A DNA stretch of 64,000 nucleotides from Adiantum capillus-veneris (lineage: Eukaryota; Streptophyta; Polypodiopsida; Polypodiales; Pteridaceae), in NCBI GenBank assembly GCA_014529385.2, contig CM043943.1:97794355-97858354 (forward strand), given 5' to 3'. Of the stretch, positions 1 through 11,659 are shown in pieces. The first letter of the stretch is position 1. Every line of letters starts with the position of its first letter. The notes under the pieces were generated by a model that saw only the letters and a list, made by a program, of their open reading frames with translations, was not told the origin of the DNA and searched no databases. Position numbers and translations under genes: made by a program.

Positions 1-719
1 TTTATTTTTGCATCGAGTTTAATTTCATTTTTTTGCAATTTGTACACTAAAATGGTCATCTATTGGTTCAATCCTTAAAAGTACACGACTAATAGATACT
101 TTTTTTAAGGCATTCTAGAGAGAGAGAGAGAGAGAGGTTGCAGTGTCTGCACACAACAAAAGCATAAACTAAAAAGGTCCATAGTCCAAACATGTGTCGA
201 CAGCCTACAGTTGTGAAATGAATTCATAACCATTCTCAGCGCTGGGAAAATGCGCTAATGTCAACGGGGGAGCCAATATCAATAGGAGGATGCAAAGAGG
301 AGAAGAGAAAGGTCAAGGCTGATAGCACTCGACAGAAAAAAAAAGGCAGTGTTGGATAAAGAAAAGAGAGGAAGAGGGTCGGTGCTGCTCCAGATGAATT
401 GCTACCGACACGCGAGGACTGATTTGCGGATGGCATTGAGGGGTGCACCTCTTAAAATATTGAGGTTTCCACTTAATTTGTCTTTATTGCCCGCAGCTAG
501 AGGTGAATAACAAAAATAAAGTTCACTAAGTTGGTTGGGTTTTCCAACTTTGCTCGCTGTTCGAGGGGCTCAATGGCACAGTCGAGTCGACGTGGTCTGC
601 GTGAGTGCTTGCTGCTCGAGGAGCTAACTATCGCATGGGCTGGGCGCAGTGAGCTGAACTGACAGACGCTGGCAGTCGACGTGGTGAAGCGCAACCCACG
701 TGGCGTGCAGAACTTCATT
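1..719. other. Left edge, no gene recognised
   Basis: AT-rich sequence with a short (GA)n tract near 115-135 and mixed sequence after that. I see no coding region with recognisable motifs on either strand. It may be flanking DNA or the remains of another repeat. Confidence 0.5.
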
Positions 720-1690
<971 letters not shown>

Positions 1691-1693
1691 GGA

Positions 1694-1744
<51 letters not shown>

Positions 1745-1957
1745 GAGAGAGGGAGAGAGAGAATCGTAATTTCCTTGCTTTTACCGAGCGATTAGGTGCT
1801 TGCTAGTGGTCCCACTGCTGATATTCTCTTATGGTCATTAACGTACTGGAGGGTGACCATTAAGCCCGCACAAGATATTGGAATTCTAAAACACTTTCCC
1901 TCCATTAGAATGCTTTCAAAGTGAATCTCCCTCCACTAAAGCTTTTCTCTGAGAGCT

Positions 1958-3403
1958 ATGGCTTCCACGTCTTCTCGCCCAAGAAGCTCTAGGTGTTTAC
2001 TGTCTCTCACACCAACAACCAACAACTGCACTTTGCCTAGAAGGACAAGTAGTAGCATATCCTCAATTACAATATCAACTTCAATAAGTGCATAGAACCA
2101 ATGGGTTGGACAAAGGATAAACAAAGGTTCATAGGTCCTCATGCAACCAAGAAGACCCAAGAAGTCTAGTGGTATCAATGTTTACCGCTCAGCATGGAAG
2201 GCCAGAGTGTTGGATTTCAAAGTTGAAATCGGCAAAAGATCTGTAAAGGAAGTTCTTGTTCAGCATGTGTTTACCCATCCAAACGTGATAGCAAACGGTG
2301 GAAATGTATCAGATATACATCAACCACGTTGCAATTGTAAGTACTCTTGACATCTGAACTTCGTTTGATTTGTCATTTCACTTACTGATACTCTCATTAT
2401 AACTTTTCTTATTTATTTTGCAATGTTTATCCCTCTTCTTATGAGCAATGTCTCCATTCTTCACAGCTCAACTACATTAGATTTGTCATTTTTACTTATT
2501 GATACTCTTAGTTTAACTCTTCTTATATATATTGGAGATGTTTATTCCTCTTCTTATGAGCAATGGGAGCTTGTGGAGTGCATAATAGGCCTCTTCCTTG
2601 TTGTTCATGACCACATTGGTTCTCTACAGCAGTACTCAGGGAGGAGGAGAAAAAGCCTGGCTGATGAAGGAATATTTTTTAATGACCACTTCTACCAACT
2701 CAACTCAGGGAATAAGAATGGCATGTTGGTAAAACTGCCTCTACCAACAGATTGGAACACTGTGGACTGGCCAGTTCCCGAGGAAACAATGGTGGAGGCA
2801 ATGCGAAGTAAGATCTACAAGGATATATAGAGGTCTCTACGTAGCTCTATTCCCACCAAACTAGTTAGAATTGCAAACTTTTGTCCTGTTGCACTCTTCA
2901 TAGAGTTGTTTCATAGCTACAATATCCGTGCCACAAAAACTATGTTCATGTGCAAGTCATTTCAGCAGTCATCTTGTGACAAACTTCTTGACAAAGGATG
3001 GTATGTAAAGGAAGAGATTGGCTTACGGTGCGAGGTCGCGCTTGATACTCTAGTTGTCAAGTACATGATTGCAAGCCAATCACTGTTACTCTCCTTTTGG
3101 TATATGCGATCACAAATGCTCAATGGTAAGTACATTCCTATGGACCAGGTTTCTGTAGGTTTGGAAGATAATCCTGCTGTGGATGTGGAAGTGATTGATA
3201 AAGAGCATGGCCTAATGTTGGTGGTTACAATAAGGGAGCTATGCAGTCTTCTGCAGTTGCGGAATGACATAATTGAAGAGTCAATGGACAGGGACCTATC
3301 AGATTTTTCCTTTTTCCTAGCTGGCCGTAAGGTGATGCGGCGAAGGGAAAAAGATATTTTGTGCAAAGAGTTGGATGGTCGTGTTGAAATAGTGTCAATG
3401 TAA
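1958..3403 (+). pseudogene. G1 orphan protein of the TIR transposon, copy 1
   Basis: Two exons. Exon 1 (1958-2336) begins ATGGCTTCC, is rich in Ser, Thr and Arg at its start and ends at a GTAAGT donor. Exon 2 starts near 2541 and ends with TAA at 3403. Copy 2 (30115-31535) is more intact, with about 412 aa predicted after splicing. Copy 1 has in-frame stops in exon 1 (GCATAG where copy 2 has GCAGAG) and in exon 2 (after KDI near 2828). I recognise no family; the C-terminal half is an alternating hydrophobic and charged globular-looking sequence. It is convergent with G2. Only the conservation of gene structure between copies supports it as a real gene. Confidence 0.65.
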
Positions 3404-3528
3404 CAGAGATTCTTGTGAACCCAAGTGTATACGAATGACTTTCAATACATGAAGTTTTTTGAGCTCATTTGTCAATTGTGCCCTGTGAATATAAGTGTGC
3501 TTAAAATACATTTCTTTAGCATGTCAAA

Positions 3529-3530
<2 letters not shown>

Positions 3531-3620
<90 letters not shown>
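3531..3620. repeat. (CT)n/(GT)n microsatellite between G1 and G2
   Basis: Compound CT-GT-CT tract in the short space between the convergent 3' ends of G1 and G2. Copy 2 has a much shorter (GA)n tract at the matching place (about 29959-29991), so the tract differs in length between copies. Confidence 0.9.
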
Positions 3621-3623
<3 letters not shown>

Positions 3624-3653
3624 GTTAGTCAAGACAAAGGCATGATAGAAGAG

Positions 3654-4217
3654 TCATCTTAATTCATTAGAAAGTACAAACTCGTCCGTGAACAATGGAC
3701 TGAGATACAATTTCTGTAAGTATGGAATCAGAATGTCTTCAAGGTAAAAATCAAAGGAATGCCCCTCGAAAGAAGGTGGTGAGATAGTTGTTCCCGGTGG
3801 ATTTAGTTCTCCCTTTTCAGGAGTATCATCAATTAGTAGTGTATTAGTTGCATCAAAGGGTACACCGATTCGGCTAAATGGTTTGTACAAAAGAGGTCAA
3901 TGTGGTTTTTTAGGGTGGTAGTGGCCCTCCACGGTAACACATTTTCTTTGATCATACAAAAAGGAAAAATCTGACGTGTGAGCGCCGCATACACCGCAAA
4001 CTATTGTAACTAGTGGCGACAAGTTTTGCCTTTGCATTGAAGACCATATGGCAACTCTGAAGCGCGGAAGAAGAAGCTGAATAAATTCCTTGGTTCCCGG
4101 ACAAACCACGACTCGACATGTTCCCATCCGAAATGTTTGCAAATCCTCAAAGGGTTATGTTTCACCAAGAGGCACGCGCATCAGCAGCAATCCATTGAGG
4201 TCCAAGATAATCAACCT
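3654..4217 (-). pseudogene. G2 last exon: FCP1/NIF-type phosphatase domain, copy 1
   Basis: Exon E of the fusion gene G2. It starts after a TTTTACAG acceptor and encodes about 187 aa resembling the HAD-family FCP1/SCP (NIF) phosphatase fold. Visible motifs are LDVNGLLL (the DxDx-type catalytic loop, with Asn at the second acidic position as in some plant relatives), a CPGTKEF segment (RPGTKEF in copy 2), IWSSM and LLIDDTPEKG near the end. Known members remove phosphate from Ser/Thr of proteins such as the RNA polymerase II tail. Copy 1 has a frame disruption near 4150 and another near 3893, so it is broken; copy 2 keeps this exon open. Activity is inference. Confidence 0.8.
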
Positions 4218-4289
4218 CTGTAAAAGTTGACAAGTACATATAAGTAGTTAGATGCTGAACATATTTTTCCATACTTGAATAGACATTAC

Positions 4290-4979
4290 CGGAACAACCG
4301 TATCTACAGGTAGCAAGGGTCCATACTAGGTCTCTGTAGTGTTGTTGTCGTTGTTGCTCTCCTCTGCTTTAGCTTCATCATTCACATCTTCATAGTCATC
4401 ATTCACATCTTTATCAAGGGTCTCCCCCATGGCTCTTTCTACCTCATTCAAGGTTTCCTCCAAGGTATTTTCCTCTGCATTGGTTGACCGGCTTGCATCA
4501 TCCATCCTTGCCTCATCTATCCTTGCCTCATCCATCCTCACCTCACCCATATCAGTTTGCTCATCCCTAGGCTTGCTTTCCTCATCCATATCCTTTTGCT
4601 CATCCATTGGCCTGCTTCCCTCATCTTGGGTTTCATCCATAGGCTCTTTTGGCTCCTCCACTGGCTGACTTGGCTCTTTCATTGTCTCCTCCATAAGCCC
4701 CTCTGGTTGTACACTAGCACCTTCCATATGCTCATTTGACCTTTCCTCATCCTCAGCTCTTTCATCTTCAGCTGATATGACCCCCTCGGCCCGTTGTGAT
4801 TCCACTGTATCGGATGCAAGGGTTTGTCGTGGTGGCACGTCATGTATTGTCATATCAAATGTGTGGTCGTCCAAGCCGCTATCTTCAGGTTCTCTGGGGC
4901 TCGACATAGTAAGTAGGTGTTGTATTAAAATTACCTGGTATCTTTGCAAATAATCATATGTGTAGTTTTTTAAAGCACT
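4290..4979 (-). pseudogene. G2 exon D: acidic, degenerate-repeat linker, copy 1
   Basis: Encodes the end of the Ulp1 domain (YTYDYLQRY) followed by a long, strongly acidic, low-complexity region. It has repeats of the form DEQ-x-DMDEES, EARxDEAR and EEPKEPMDE, then runs into the phosphatase exon. It probably acts as a disordered linker. Copy 1 has a stop near 4330 (TAG where copy 2 has CAG). The donor CCG|GTAATG at 4290/4289 matches copy 2 and keeps phase 0 into the next exon. Confidence 0.75.
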
Positions 4980-5060
4980 CTGGAAAATTGAAAGACCACA
5001 TGGTGAGAATTCTTGTATAAACTAAACCAAAACCGGCTGAATGCATTGCTAAATGGTTAC

Positions 5061-5593
5061 CCTAGTCATGAAAGGTTTTAAGGCAAAGTAGCTTTGCAGG
5101 ACATATTCTGCATGGAGAAGACATCTCCAGCCGCAAGAATTTCCATCGGTTTGATTTGGGACAGGTACATCTTTGATTGGGGCCTTGTATAGTTCATACC
5201 TTCCACATAGCTTGCCATAGGCAAGCAACAACCTCTTTATACAACTGCACAAAGCAGTATCAAGATGTAAGCATGAGGCTTCAAATTTACATGGATATCT
5301 ATAAGAAACACTTTGTGATACATAAGACCTACAACCTAATTTGAGGGTGGGTTCCTTTTATTGAAGTGAACACCCACATTGCTGGTTGGTCAACATCAAG
5401 GCATATGAGACTCTAGTGATGGTTGTTCTCATATGGAAAGATGATGACAGTTACTTCCAGCATATCACAGTGGAGAAACCAACTCTCAAAGGTCCCAGAT
5501 GGAATGTTCTTCTGTCTAATAATCACTGACATTTGTGGATCAAGAAGAAACACCTCCGTGTGGGTGTGCGGTGGGAGTTGACTTTTGATCAAG
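5061..5593 (-). pseudogene. G2 exons B and C: Ulp1/SENP (C48) protease domain, copy 1
   Basis: Exons at 5333-5593 and 5061-5244 encode a SUMO-protease-like domain. Visible are the catalytic His motif (ENNHH followed by SLICLDV; the Trp codon is TAG here) and the Cys motif QTDGNSCGW, with the expected oxyanion Gln and catalytic Cys. The Asp expected in the 'DS' strand after the His motif is Thr here and Asn in copy 2. Ulp1-family domains cleave SUMO precursors and SUMO conjugates and are often found in plant transposons. The catalytic Cys exon is open here, unlike copy 2. Splice phases agree with fusion to the histone exon upstream. Confidence 0.82.
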
Positions 5594-5664
5594 CTGCAGA
5601 GAGTATACCTGAGTTAGTAAACCTATTATCTGAGTTTTCAAAGTTAGAAGATAGTAACACTTAC

Positions 5665-6491
5665 TTAAGACAAGCATAGATAATTGTGTCTGAGATCTGA
5701 GCATCTGGATTCAGCAATAAATTAATGTCCACTTTTTCCAGAGCTAGCTTGCTGGCTCCATCTACAAATGGTATCTCTGCAAGCAAACCATCCTTCATTG
5801 AAAGTAGAGTTTCTTGATTGCTTGCCTCTATGGACAGGGTCACATTGCATTCTGTTTGCCTATGGGATTCCACTGCTACTTTTTCTTTCTCCTTAAACTC
5901 TGCTTCCCTCATGTCCTCTGTTTGGCGAGCAATAGTCTCTGCCCTTGCCCTTGTATTCACATCATGTGTGACATCTACAACTGTGAGTTGTGGCAATAGC
6001 TCAGGGGGGTATAACAAAATTTCCCTCATTTTCTTATCCTTGCAGACATTGGGGACCGGTAGTTTGTCATACCTCCACCTTATTCTTTTTAGTGTCTCAC
6101 TATCTTTGTCCATTACAGTAACCCTGTGGGCATGGGCTGCTACAATGGTGATGTCACTGAAGTACTCGAGTAGGAAGTCCTCTGCTGCTTCTTGTAGAGC
6201 CATCAAAGCCACCACCTTCCACCTTTTAGTGCCCCAGGTAGCTTCTTCACATATGGACCTCACCATCCTCTGAAAAGGCAGCTTTGGTATGCACAAATCT
6301 ACACATTTCTGTGCCTTTCTGATTTCTCTGAAAAGTCCCATGCAGCTTTGTAACTTCTTCACCCTTGGACCTTTCAAAATTTTATTTAGATTTCCAGGTC
6401 TCTTCTTTGGGGTTGCAGATCTGCTACTTGCCTTAGCTGTTAATCCTGGTCCCTTGCCTGCCTTCCTTGCAGTTGCTTTTGTTCTAGCCAT
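5665..6491 (-). CDS. G2 exon A: histone H3-like domain with C-terminal extension, copy 1 (exon open)
   Basis: Starts at ATG 6491 with MARTKATARK, the canonical H3 tail start (K4 and K9 positions kept, Q5 and S10 replaced by Ala). The first 138 or so residues align end to end with H3: REIRKAQK (alpha-N), LPFQRMVR (alpha-1), a loop 1 one residue longer than H3 and containing KRW, ALMALQEAAEDFLL (alpha-2), then HAHRVTVMDKD and a final RIR. The Trp in loop 1, the longer loop and EAAEDFL resemble plant CENH3 more than canonical H3. About 135 residues of charged helical sequence follow, then a GTAAGTG donor at 5664 in phase with the Ulp1 exon. The (GA)n run upstream of this ATG is 5' leader, not coding. 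Confidence 0.88.
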
Positions 6492-6512
6492 TTCACTGTA
6501 TAAAAATAGAGG

Positions 6513-6580
<68 letters not shown>

Positions 6581-6626
6581 TTCTATAGCTTAGCATATTT
6601 AAAGAGAGAGAGTGAGAGACTCCCAT

Positions 6627-6687
6627 TACTAACGGCGCGCGTGGAGCATGTTTTGACTCCAAAAAACACCTCCATGCGCCGTTAGTA
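6627..6687. repeat. Hairpin module H1, copy 1
   Basis: Inverted repeat: left arm TACTAACGGCGCGCGTGGAG, right arm CTCCATGCGCCGTTAGTA, loop about 23 nt. It shares the outer ACTAA-GGCGCGC consensus with modules H2-H4. The counterpart in copy 2 is 26961-27021. Confidence 0.85.
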
Positions 6688-6826
6688 TAAGGGTACAGAA
6701 AGACTCTCTCTCTCTCCTTCCCTAGTCTCTACACTTTCTTCCTCTCTCTATAACACACACACACACACACAGACAAACACACACACTCGTGGATACACTC
6801 CATCTCTCTCACTCGTGGATGCACAG

Positions 6827-6887
6827 TACTAAAGGCGCGCAAAGAGACATGCAAACCGGATGTGCCTCTCTACGCGCGCCTTTAGTA
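6827..6887. repeat. Hairpin module H2, copy 1
   Basis: Inverted repeat: left arm TACTAAAGGCGCGC, right arm GCGCGCCTTTAGTA. The counterpart in copy 2 is 26821-26881. It lies between the G2 start and the TG-rich minisatellite. Confidence 0.85.
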
Positions 6888-6888
6888 T

Positions 6889-6930
<42 letters not shown>

Positions 6931-6955
6931 AGAGAGAGAGGGGGGGGGGGGCTCT

Positions 6956-7140
6956 GTGTGTGTGTGTGTGTGTTGTATTTGTGTGTATGTGTGTGTATGT
7001 TATATTTGTCTCTGTGTGTGTATGGTATATTTGTGTCGCTGTGTGTTTGTGTGTATGTTATATTTGTCTGTGTGTGTGTGTGTGTTTGTGTGTATGTTAT
7101 ATTTGCATGTGTGTGTGTGTATGTTATATTTGTGTGTCTA

Positions 7141-7178
<38 letters not shown>

Positions 7179-7250
7179 GTATTTGTGTGTGTTTGTGAGT
7201 GTATGTGTGTGTTGTATTTGTGTGTGTTTGTGAGTGTATGTGTGTGTTGT
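6956..7250. repeat. (TG)n / TATGTTATATTTG minisatellite
   Basis: About eight blocks of (TG)n are separated by TATGTTATATTTG or TTGTATTTG. Copy 2 carries the complement at about 26560-26760 (CAAATATAACATA blocks in (CA)n), so the array is an old part of the transposon's divergent promoter. Confidence 0.8.
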
Positions 7251-7452
7251 TTGTTAAGACAAAGCTAGATATGGAATATACTCTGACAAAAACAGAGAGA
7301 GAGATAGAGGGAAAGGTAGAGGGACATATAGAGGGACATTTCAGATGCAGAGGGAGAGAGAGAAAGAGAGAGGGAGAGGGCCAAACCTTCTAAGGACGCA
7401 GACCTGCGTTATGTCGAAGATGGGTCGGCTTTCTGTCGAATACGCAGACGAC

Positions 7453-7509
<57 letters not shown>

Positions 7510-7701
7510 ACTCTCTTTGACGCGGTGTGGTTTTTCTCTCTCATGACCTTTATATGTGACGTACAAAAGTATACAGGCTCAATAATGACTGCACGTGCAA
7601 CATCATGCAATTATATTCTATTTTATAGTAACACGTTGGGCGCCGCCGTGTGTATCCGTTATAAGTGTGATTTTGTGTGAGAGAGAGAGAGAGAGAGAAC
7701 C

Positions 7702-7737
<36 letters not shown>

Positions 7738-7957
7738 ACAGACAAAAAGCAATGGAGGAGACACCTCCCATGGAGTTTCTGCAAACTCCACCAACAAAAG
7801 GTGATCTCTCACTCTGTCTCTCTGTATTTCCAACAGTTGGTAGCAAATTGTGTGTGTGTGTGTAAACAAAGAAGAACCCATACTGTTGTTCAACACACAC
7901 CCACACACAAACACAGACACACAGACACACACACACACACCTCAACACATACACAAA

Positions 7958-8020
<63 letters not shown>

Positions 8021-8081
8021 TACTAACGACGCGCAGAGCCAACGAAACACTGGCTGCAGCTCTCTCCGCGCGCCTATAGTA
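8021..8081. repeat. Hairpin module H3, copy 1
   Basis: Inverted repeat within G4 intron 1: left arm TACTAACGACGCGCAGAG, right arm ending CGCGCGCCTATAGTA. The counterpart in copy 2 is 25534-25594. Confidence 0.8.
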
Positions 8082-8087
8082 AATTTA

Positions 8088-8147
<60 letters not shown>

Positions 8148-8210
8148 GTACTTAAGGCACGCGTAGAGAGTTGTAAAAAGTATGTTTTTGTCTATGCGTG
8201 CCTTTAGTAC
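8148..8210. repeat. Hairpin module H4, copy 1
   Basis: Inverted repeat: left arm GTACTTAAGGCACGCGTAGA, right arm CTATGCGTGCCTTTAGTAC. The counterpart in copy 2 is 25415-25476. It is followed by (AC)n (8218-8269) and (GA)n (8276-8346) before the exon 2 acceptor. Confidence 0.8.
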
Positions 8211-8215
8211 AAAGA

Positions 8216-8271
<56 letters not shown>

Positions 8272-8279
8272 GGAGAGAG

Positions 8280-8350
<71 letters not shown>

Positions 8351-8923
8351 GTTATGTTTCCTGATAAATAGGATTAAGGTCCAATAGGCAGAAGAGGCTG
8401 AAACCAGACCCAGAGCTTGTGCCAGGATTTCAGCCTTTGCAGGCTCACTTGCTTAATGTTTCTGCCAAAAGAACTGTTGACTTTTGTCAGGACATATCTG
8501 AAGAAGAGTCAATTGGTGAAGATCAATTAGAGAGGTCACCAGGCCAAGAGGATCCATCACCCTACAAGGGTCCCTCACCCTCTACAGTACTTGTCAAGAA
8601 AAATACAAGAAAGAGGAATATAGACTTCTCAGATGATGCAGATGTGCCAGAAAGCAGTCCATGTGCAACTAAAGGTAAAGCCAAAGAGGATGTGTCTTCT
8701 CTGGAAGATCCAGCTGCAACTGATGAGAGGTTGTTCGATTTTGCAGCATCTTGTGGTGTTGGGGACAAATTTGATCTAGCTCATTCTATGTTTAACCCAA
8801 AGTTTGACATTGAAGACCTGTTAGCTCAGCACAGTGAATTCTTGCAGTCCTACAGAGATAAATTTGAAGTGATGGTGCAGGTAGGGAGGGTTGTTCTGCC
8901 CACTATGACTGTTGTGCATTTAA

Positions 8924-10261
8924 CACTAGGTTGGTAATGGGACACTTTTATGTCTTGGGACACTTTTATGTCCTGTGAAGTGACCATTTTCCTTGAATTA
9001 TGTCAAGAGTTTCAAAATGGATTTTGAGGTGCTATCTATCTAGAAAGTTGTCTCATGAGCTGAAAAAAACTCGACATTTTTTTGAAATATCAATTCCATC
9101 TTTAACATTGTCCTTGCACAACATTTCACAACCTAAACTGTGTGAAAAAATGGGTCCTGTTTTTGGCTTTTTTCAACTTTTTGCAACTATACCACTCTAG
9201 AATTCATGTTTGTGAGTTCTATAATGCTAGAGAACTATCTTTAGTGGTCCTCAACATGTCCTGATGCTTCTAGGGAGAAATAAATATTAAAGTTGTAAGT
9301 TATCACCAAATTACAAAAATTGTCAAATCCTGTTTTTTAGCCAATTTTAGCTCTTCTATGATTTTTTTGGTGGATTTCATGATATCCAAATTCATTTTTG
9401 ATTTTCTATGTCTCATATTGTAACATAAAGCTAACATTCCTTGAGTTTTGGGGCACCTAATACCCTATTTTGCATAGTACACAACGATGGTTGATTTTTT
9501 CAATTATGGAAGAAAACGAAACATTCTAGTATATCAAGTATAGCTTTTTCAATATTGTTAGTTTCTTGTGACAACTACATGCATTTTGTAGGAAATAATC
9601 ATATCTAGTCATAAGGATCAAATTTGGCTAGATATTGAATAGTTTCTATGGGATTCTACAACTTATAATGTTCAACCCAGTTTTTTCATGTTTGCTGTAT
9701 TTAACACTTCATCTTTGTCCCCAAGATTCCCCTTGGTAAGAGATGTATTATTCTTTTGACATGCTCCATGGCTCCTTATGAACATAAAGGACCATAGGGA
9801 ACTAAGAAAACATGCATATATTATTTGTATTGAGCGTGGCAATAGAAACTTTGATGATAGGTTTGCAGAATGGTAAAAATTCAACTTTTTGTACCTATTT
9901 ATTTTGGCAAAACAAAAAATAGTGAGTGAGAAGCAATCATATGTTCTGATCACCAACCCATTGAAGTTAACTAGGGAATTTATCTCAAGTCCTACAAAAA
10001 TCCCTAATCTTATTTTTATACAACAAAACGTAAGAAATGACTGTTTTGATGAAAATTCTCTGGTCCATCAACTTTGGAGGCTTGGTGTGACCAAAAGATG
10101 AGAAATTGTACAAGTTTTTTATTTTTTCCATGTTTAGTAGGCCTTGAACTATAACCTCATGAAAGGATTTTACAAAATGAGTGGATCTACTATGGTTTTG
10201 GAGGTTTTTTTCAAAACCCTGAAAGGACACTTTTATGTCCTGCTAGGTTACCAATCTAGTG
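8924..10261. mobile_element. 1,338-bp non-autonomous DNA element with CACTAG termini, TTAA target duplication
   Basis: Begins CACTAGGTTGGTAA and ends TTACCAATCTAGTG, imperfect inverted repeats. It is flanked by TTAA on both sides (8920-8923 and 10262-10265); copy 2 has the empty site with a single TTAA. Subterminal GGACACTTTTATGTC motifs occur twice near the left end and once near the right. The inside is AT-rich with no recognisable protein, so it is non-autonomous. The TTAA duplication fits piggyBac-like insertion. The CACTA start fits CACTA elements, but these usually make 2-3 bp duplications. A TAA duplication with one extra element base is equally compatible. Confidence 0.85.
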
Positions 10262-11053
10262 TTAAATGACTGTGGTGGAAAGGGACAGGGACTGAAGAAG
10301 TATAGGGAATTACCAGCTGCTTGCCGACATTCATCCTTCCCTTTGCACCAAAAAGAGTGAAAACTTATTCAGGAATCCTTTGGCTTTATGATTTACCTGA
10401 ACAGCCTGTTTGGATTCCTCATGCAGAAGCCTGATGAGGTGGTAGAGGAGCAGGATGCAGCACCAGATGAAGAATGCGAGGAGAAAACACATATACAAGA
10501 AGTCGAGGAGGTTGAAGATACAGTCGACCTTGAGGTTGAGGCAATTGAAGTACAAAGAAGTAAGATGCTCTCTGTGAAAACCACAGAAACCAAAATACCT
10601 TTGGATGTCAGTAACTTCACTAAGAAGCATGCTCAGATGATGCTGCCTGTTGTGTCTGACTTAAGGATTGGAGACAGGACCTATATCTTTTTACATGAGG
10701 TGCAAAGCATCTTTTATTTAAGGGAGGACTTCTCCCTGGATATCATTTCCAGAGTCCAAGAGGAGAGGAGTGGATTTGTTTCAGATCATAGTAGTGATGA
10801 TGAGGCAATGGAAACATCCAGCAATCCAATGGAATGCCTTCAAAGATGCTTTGAGAAAGCTGAAAAATACAAGGAGACACTACCTGATGAAGCCACCTTC
10901 CAAGCAATAAGAAAAAGCCTAAGACCATCAACAAGTAACAAAGAAGTGGAGGATTGGTTTAACCATTCAGGTCAGGGGCCAACTACATCTGTAGACCTGT
11001 GGCAAGAAAACCTATTTCTACAAGATGAGAGATTCATGGTAACTCTCTCTCTC

Positions 11054-11115
<62 letters not shown>

Positions 11116-11659
11116 TTCTCTCTGTGTGTGTGTGTGTGTGTCACTTACTCTGCCATGATATGTGCAGTCTTGGATTGCTGACAAGGATGACTTCCTTCGG
11201 CGGCGGACTCAAGAGTATCGTGGAAGGGATGCGGCCCTAGCGCAGTACCTTTCAAAGCTTTGCGAGTCGCCGATAGTAGTTTTTCACAATTCCATGTCAC
11301 AAGACGGTTCAATAGCAACTTACACATTCAAGACACTATCACGCTTCTTGGGTGGACCTGTGCTGCCCAAAAGTGCAGATAAAGCCATTCTTGTGGACAA
11401 AGTTTTTGCTAGAGATTGTTTTGGTTACTGCCTGGGCTATACAGGTGGTCGGGCAGCGTATTACTACACTTACATAGCAATGGCACTAGCTCTTGGTAAA
11501 CAAAACCCAGATGAACTTTTAGAGTATGGCAAACATCTCATGATTCATTACAAGGGTGATGTGCCAAAAAACAAAATTGAACCTTCAAAATCTTGATACA
11601 CTTCAAGTAGCAATTGTATAAGATCATGTATTACATAAATTTTGTACAATGTCATCCAC

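Larger units (their letters stand above)
6508..7751. promoter_or_regulatory. Divergent G2/G4 intergenic region, copy 1
   Basis: G2 starts leftward at 6491 and G4 starts rightward at 7752, so this 1.26-kb space probably holds both promoters. It contains (CT)n at 6511-6578, hairpin modules H1 and H2 (6627-6687 and 6827-6887), a (TG)n array with interspersed TATGTTATATTTG units (about 6956-7250), and more (CT)n and (GA)n tracts. I see no single convincing TATA box. TATAAAAATAG lies just upstream of the G2 ATG on its strand in shadow orientation only, so I do not call it. Confidence 0.5.
7752..11596 (+). pseudogene. G4 orphan protein of the TIR transposon, copy 1 (split by an insertion)
   Basis: Exon 1 is 7752-7800 (MEETPPMEFLQTPPTK, donor AAAG|GTGATC). 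Exon 2 starts at 8372 after AAATAG and joins in frame (KGLRSNRQKRLK). Exon 2 ends at 11038 (CATG|GTAACTC), and exon 3 runs 11168-11596 after TGTGCAG. Exon 2 is interrupted by a 1,338-bp element at 8924-10261. Intron 1 holds microsatellites and hairpins H3 and H4; intron 2 holds (CT)n. The protein has an acidic EVEEVEDTVDLEVE stretch and a C-terminal domain with SWIADKDDFLRRR and VVFHNSMSQ. I do not recognise the family. Copy 2 shows the uninterrupted form. Confidence 0.75.

Noticed and set aside
5665-6491. Host CENH3 or H3 gene
   Set aside because: The same unit is present twice at the same place inside two transposon copies, is fused in phase to Ulp1 exons and carries decay in copy 2, so it belongs to the element.
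6492-6662. N-terminal extension of the histone ORF upstream of MARTK (including an Arg-Glu run)
   Set aside because: It reads through a (GA)n tract that differs in length and frame in copy 2. Homology to H3 begins exactly at the MARTK methionine.
8924-10261. Firm assignment of the 1,338-bp insertion to piggyBac
   Set aside because: TTAA fits, but the CACTAG ends do not match usual piggyBac termini and a TAA duplication is equally possible.
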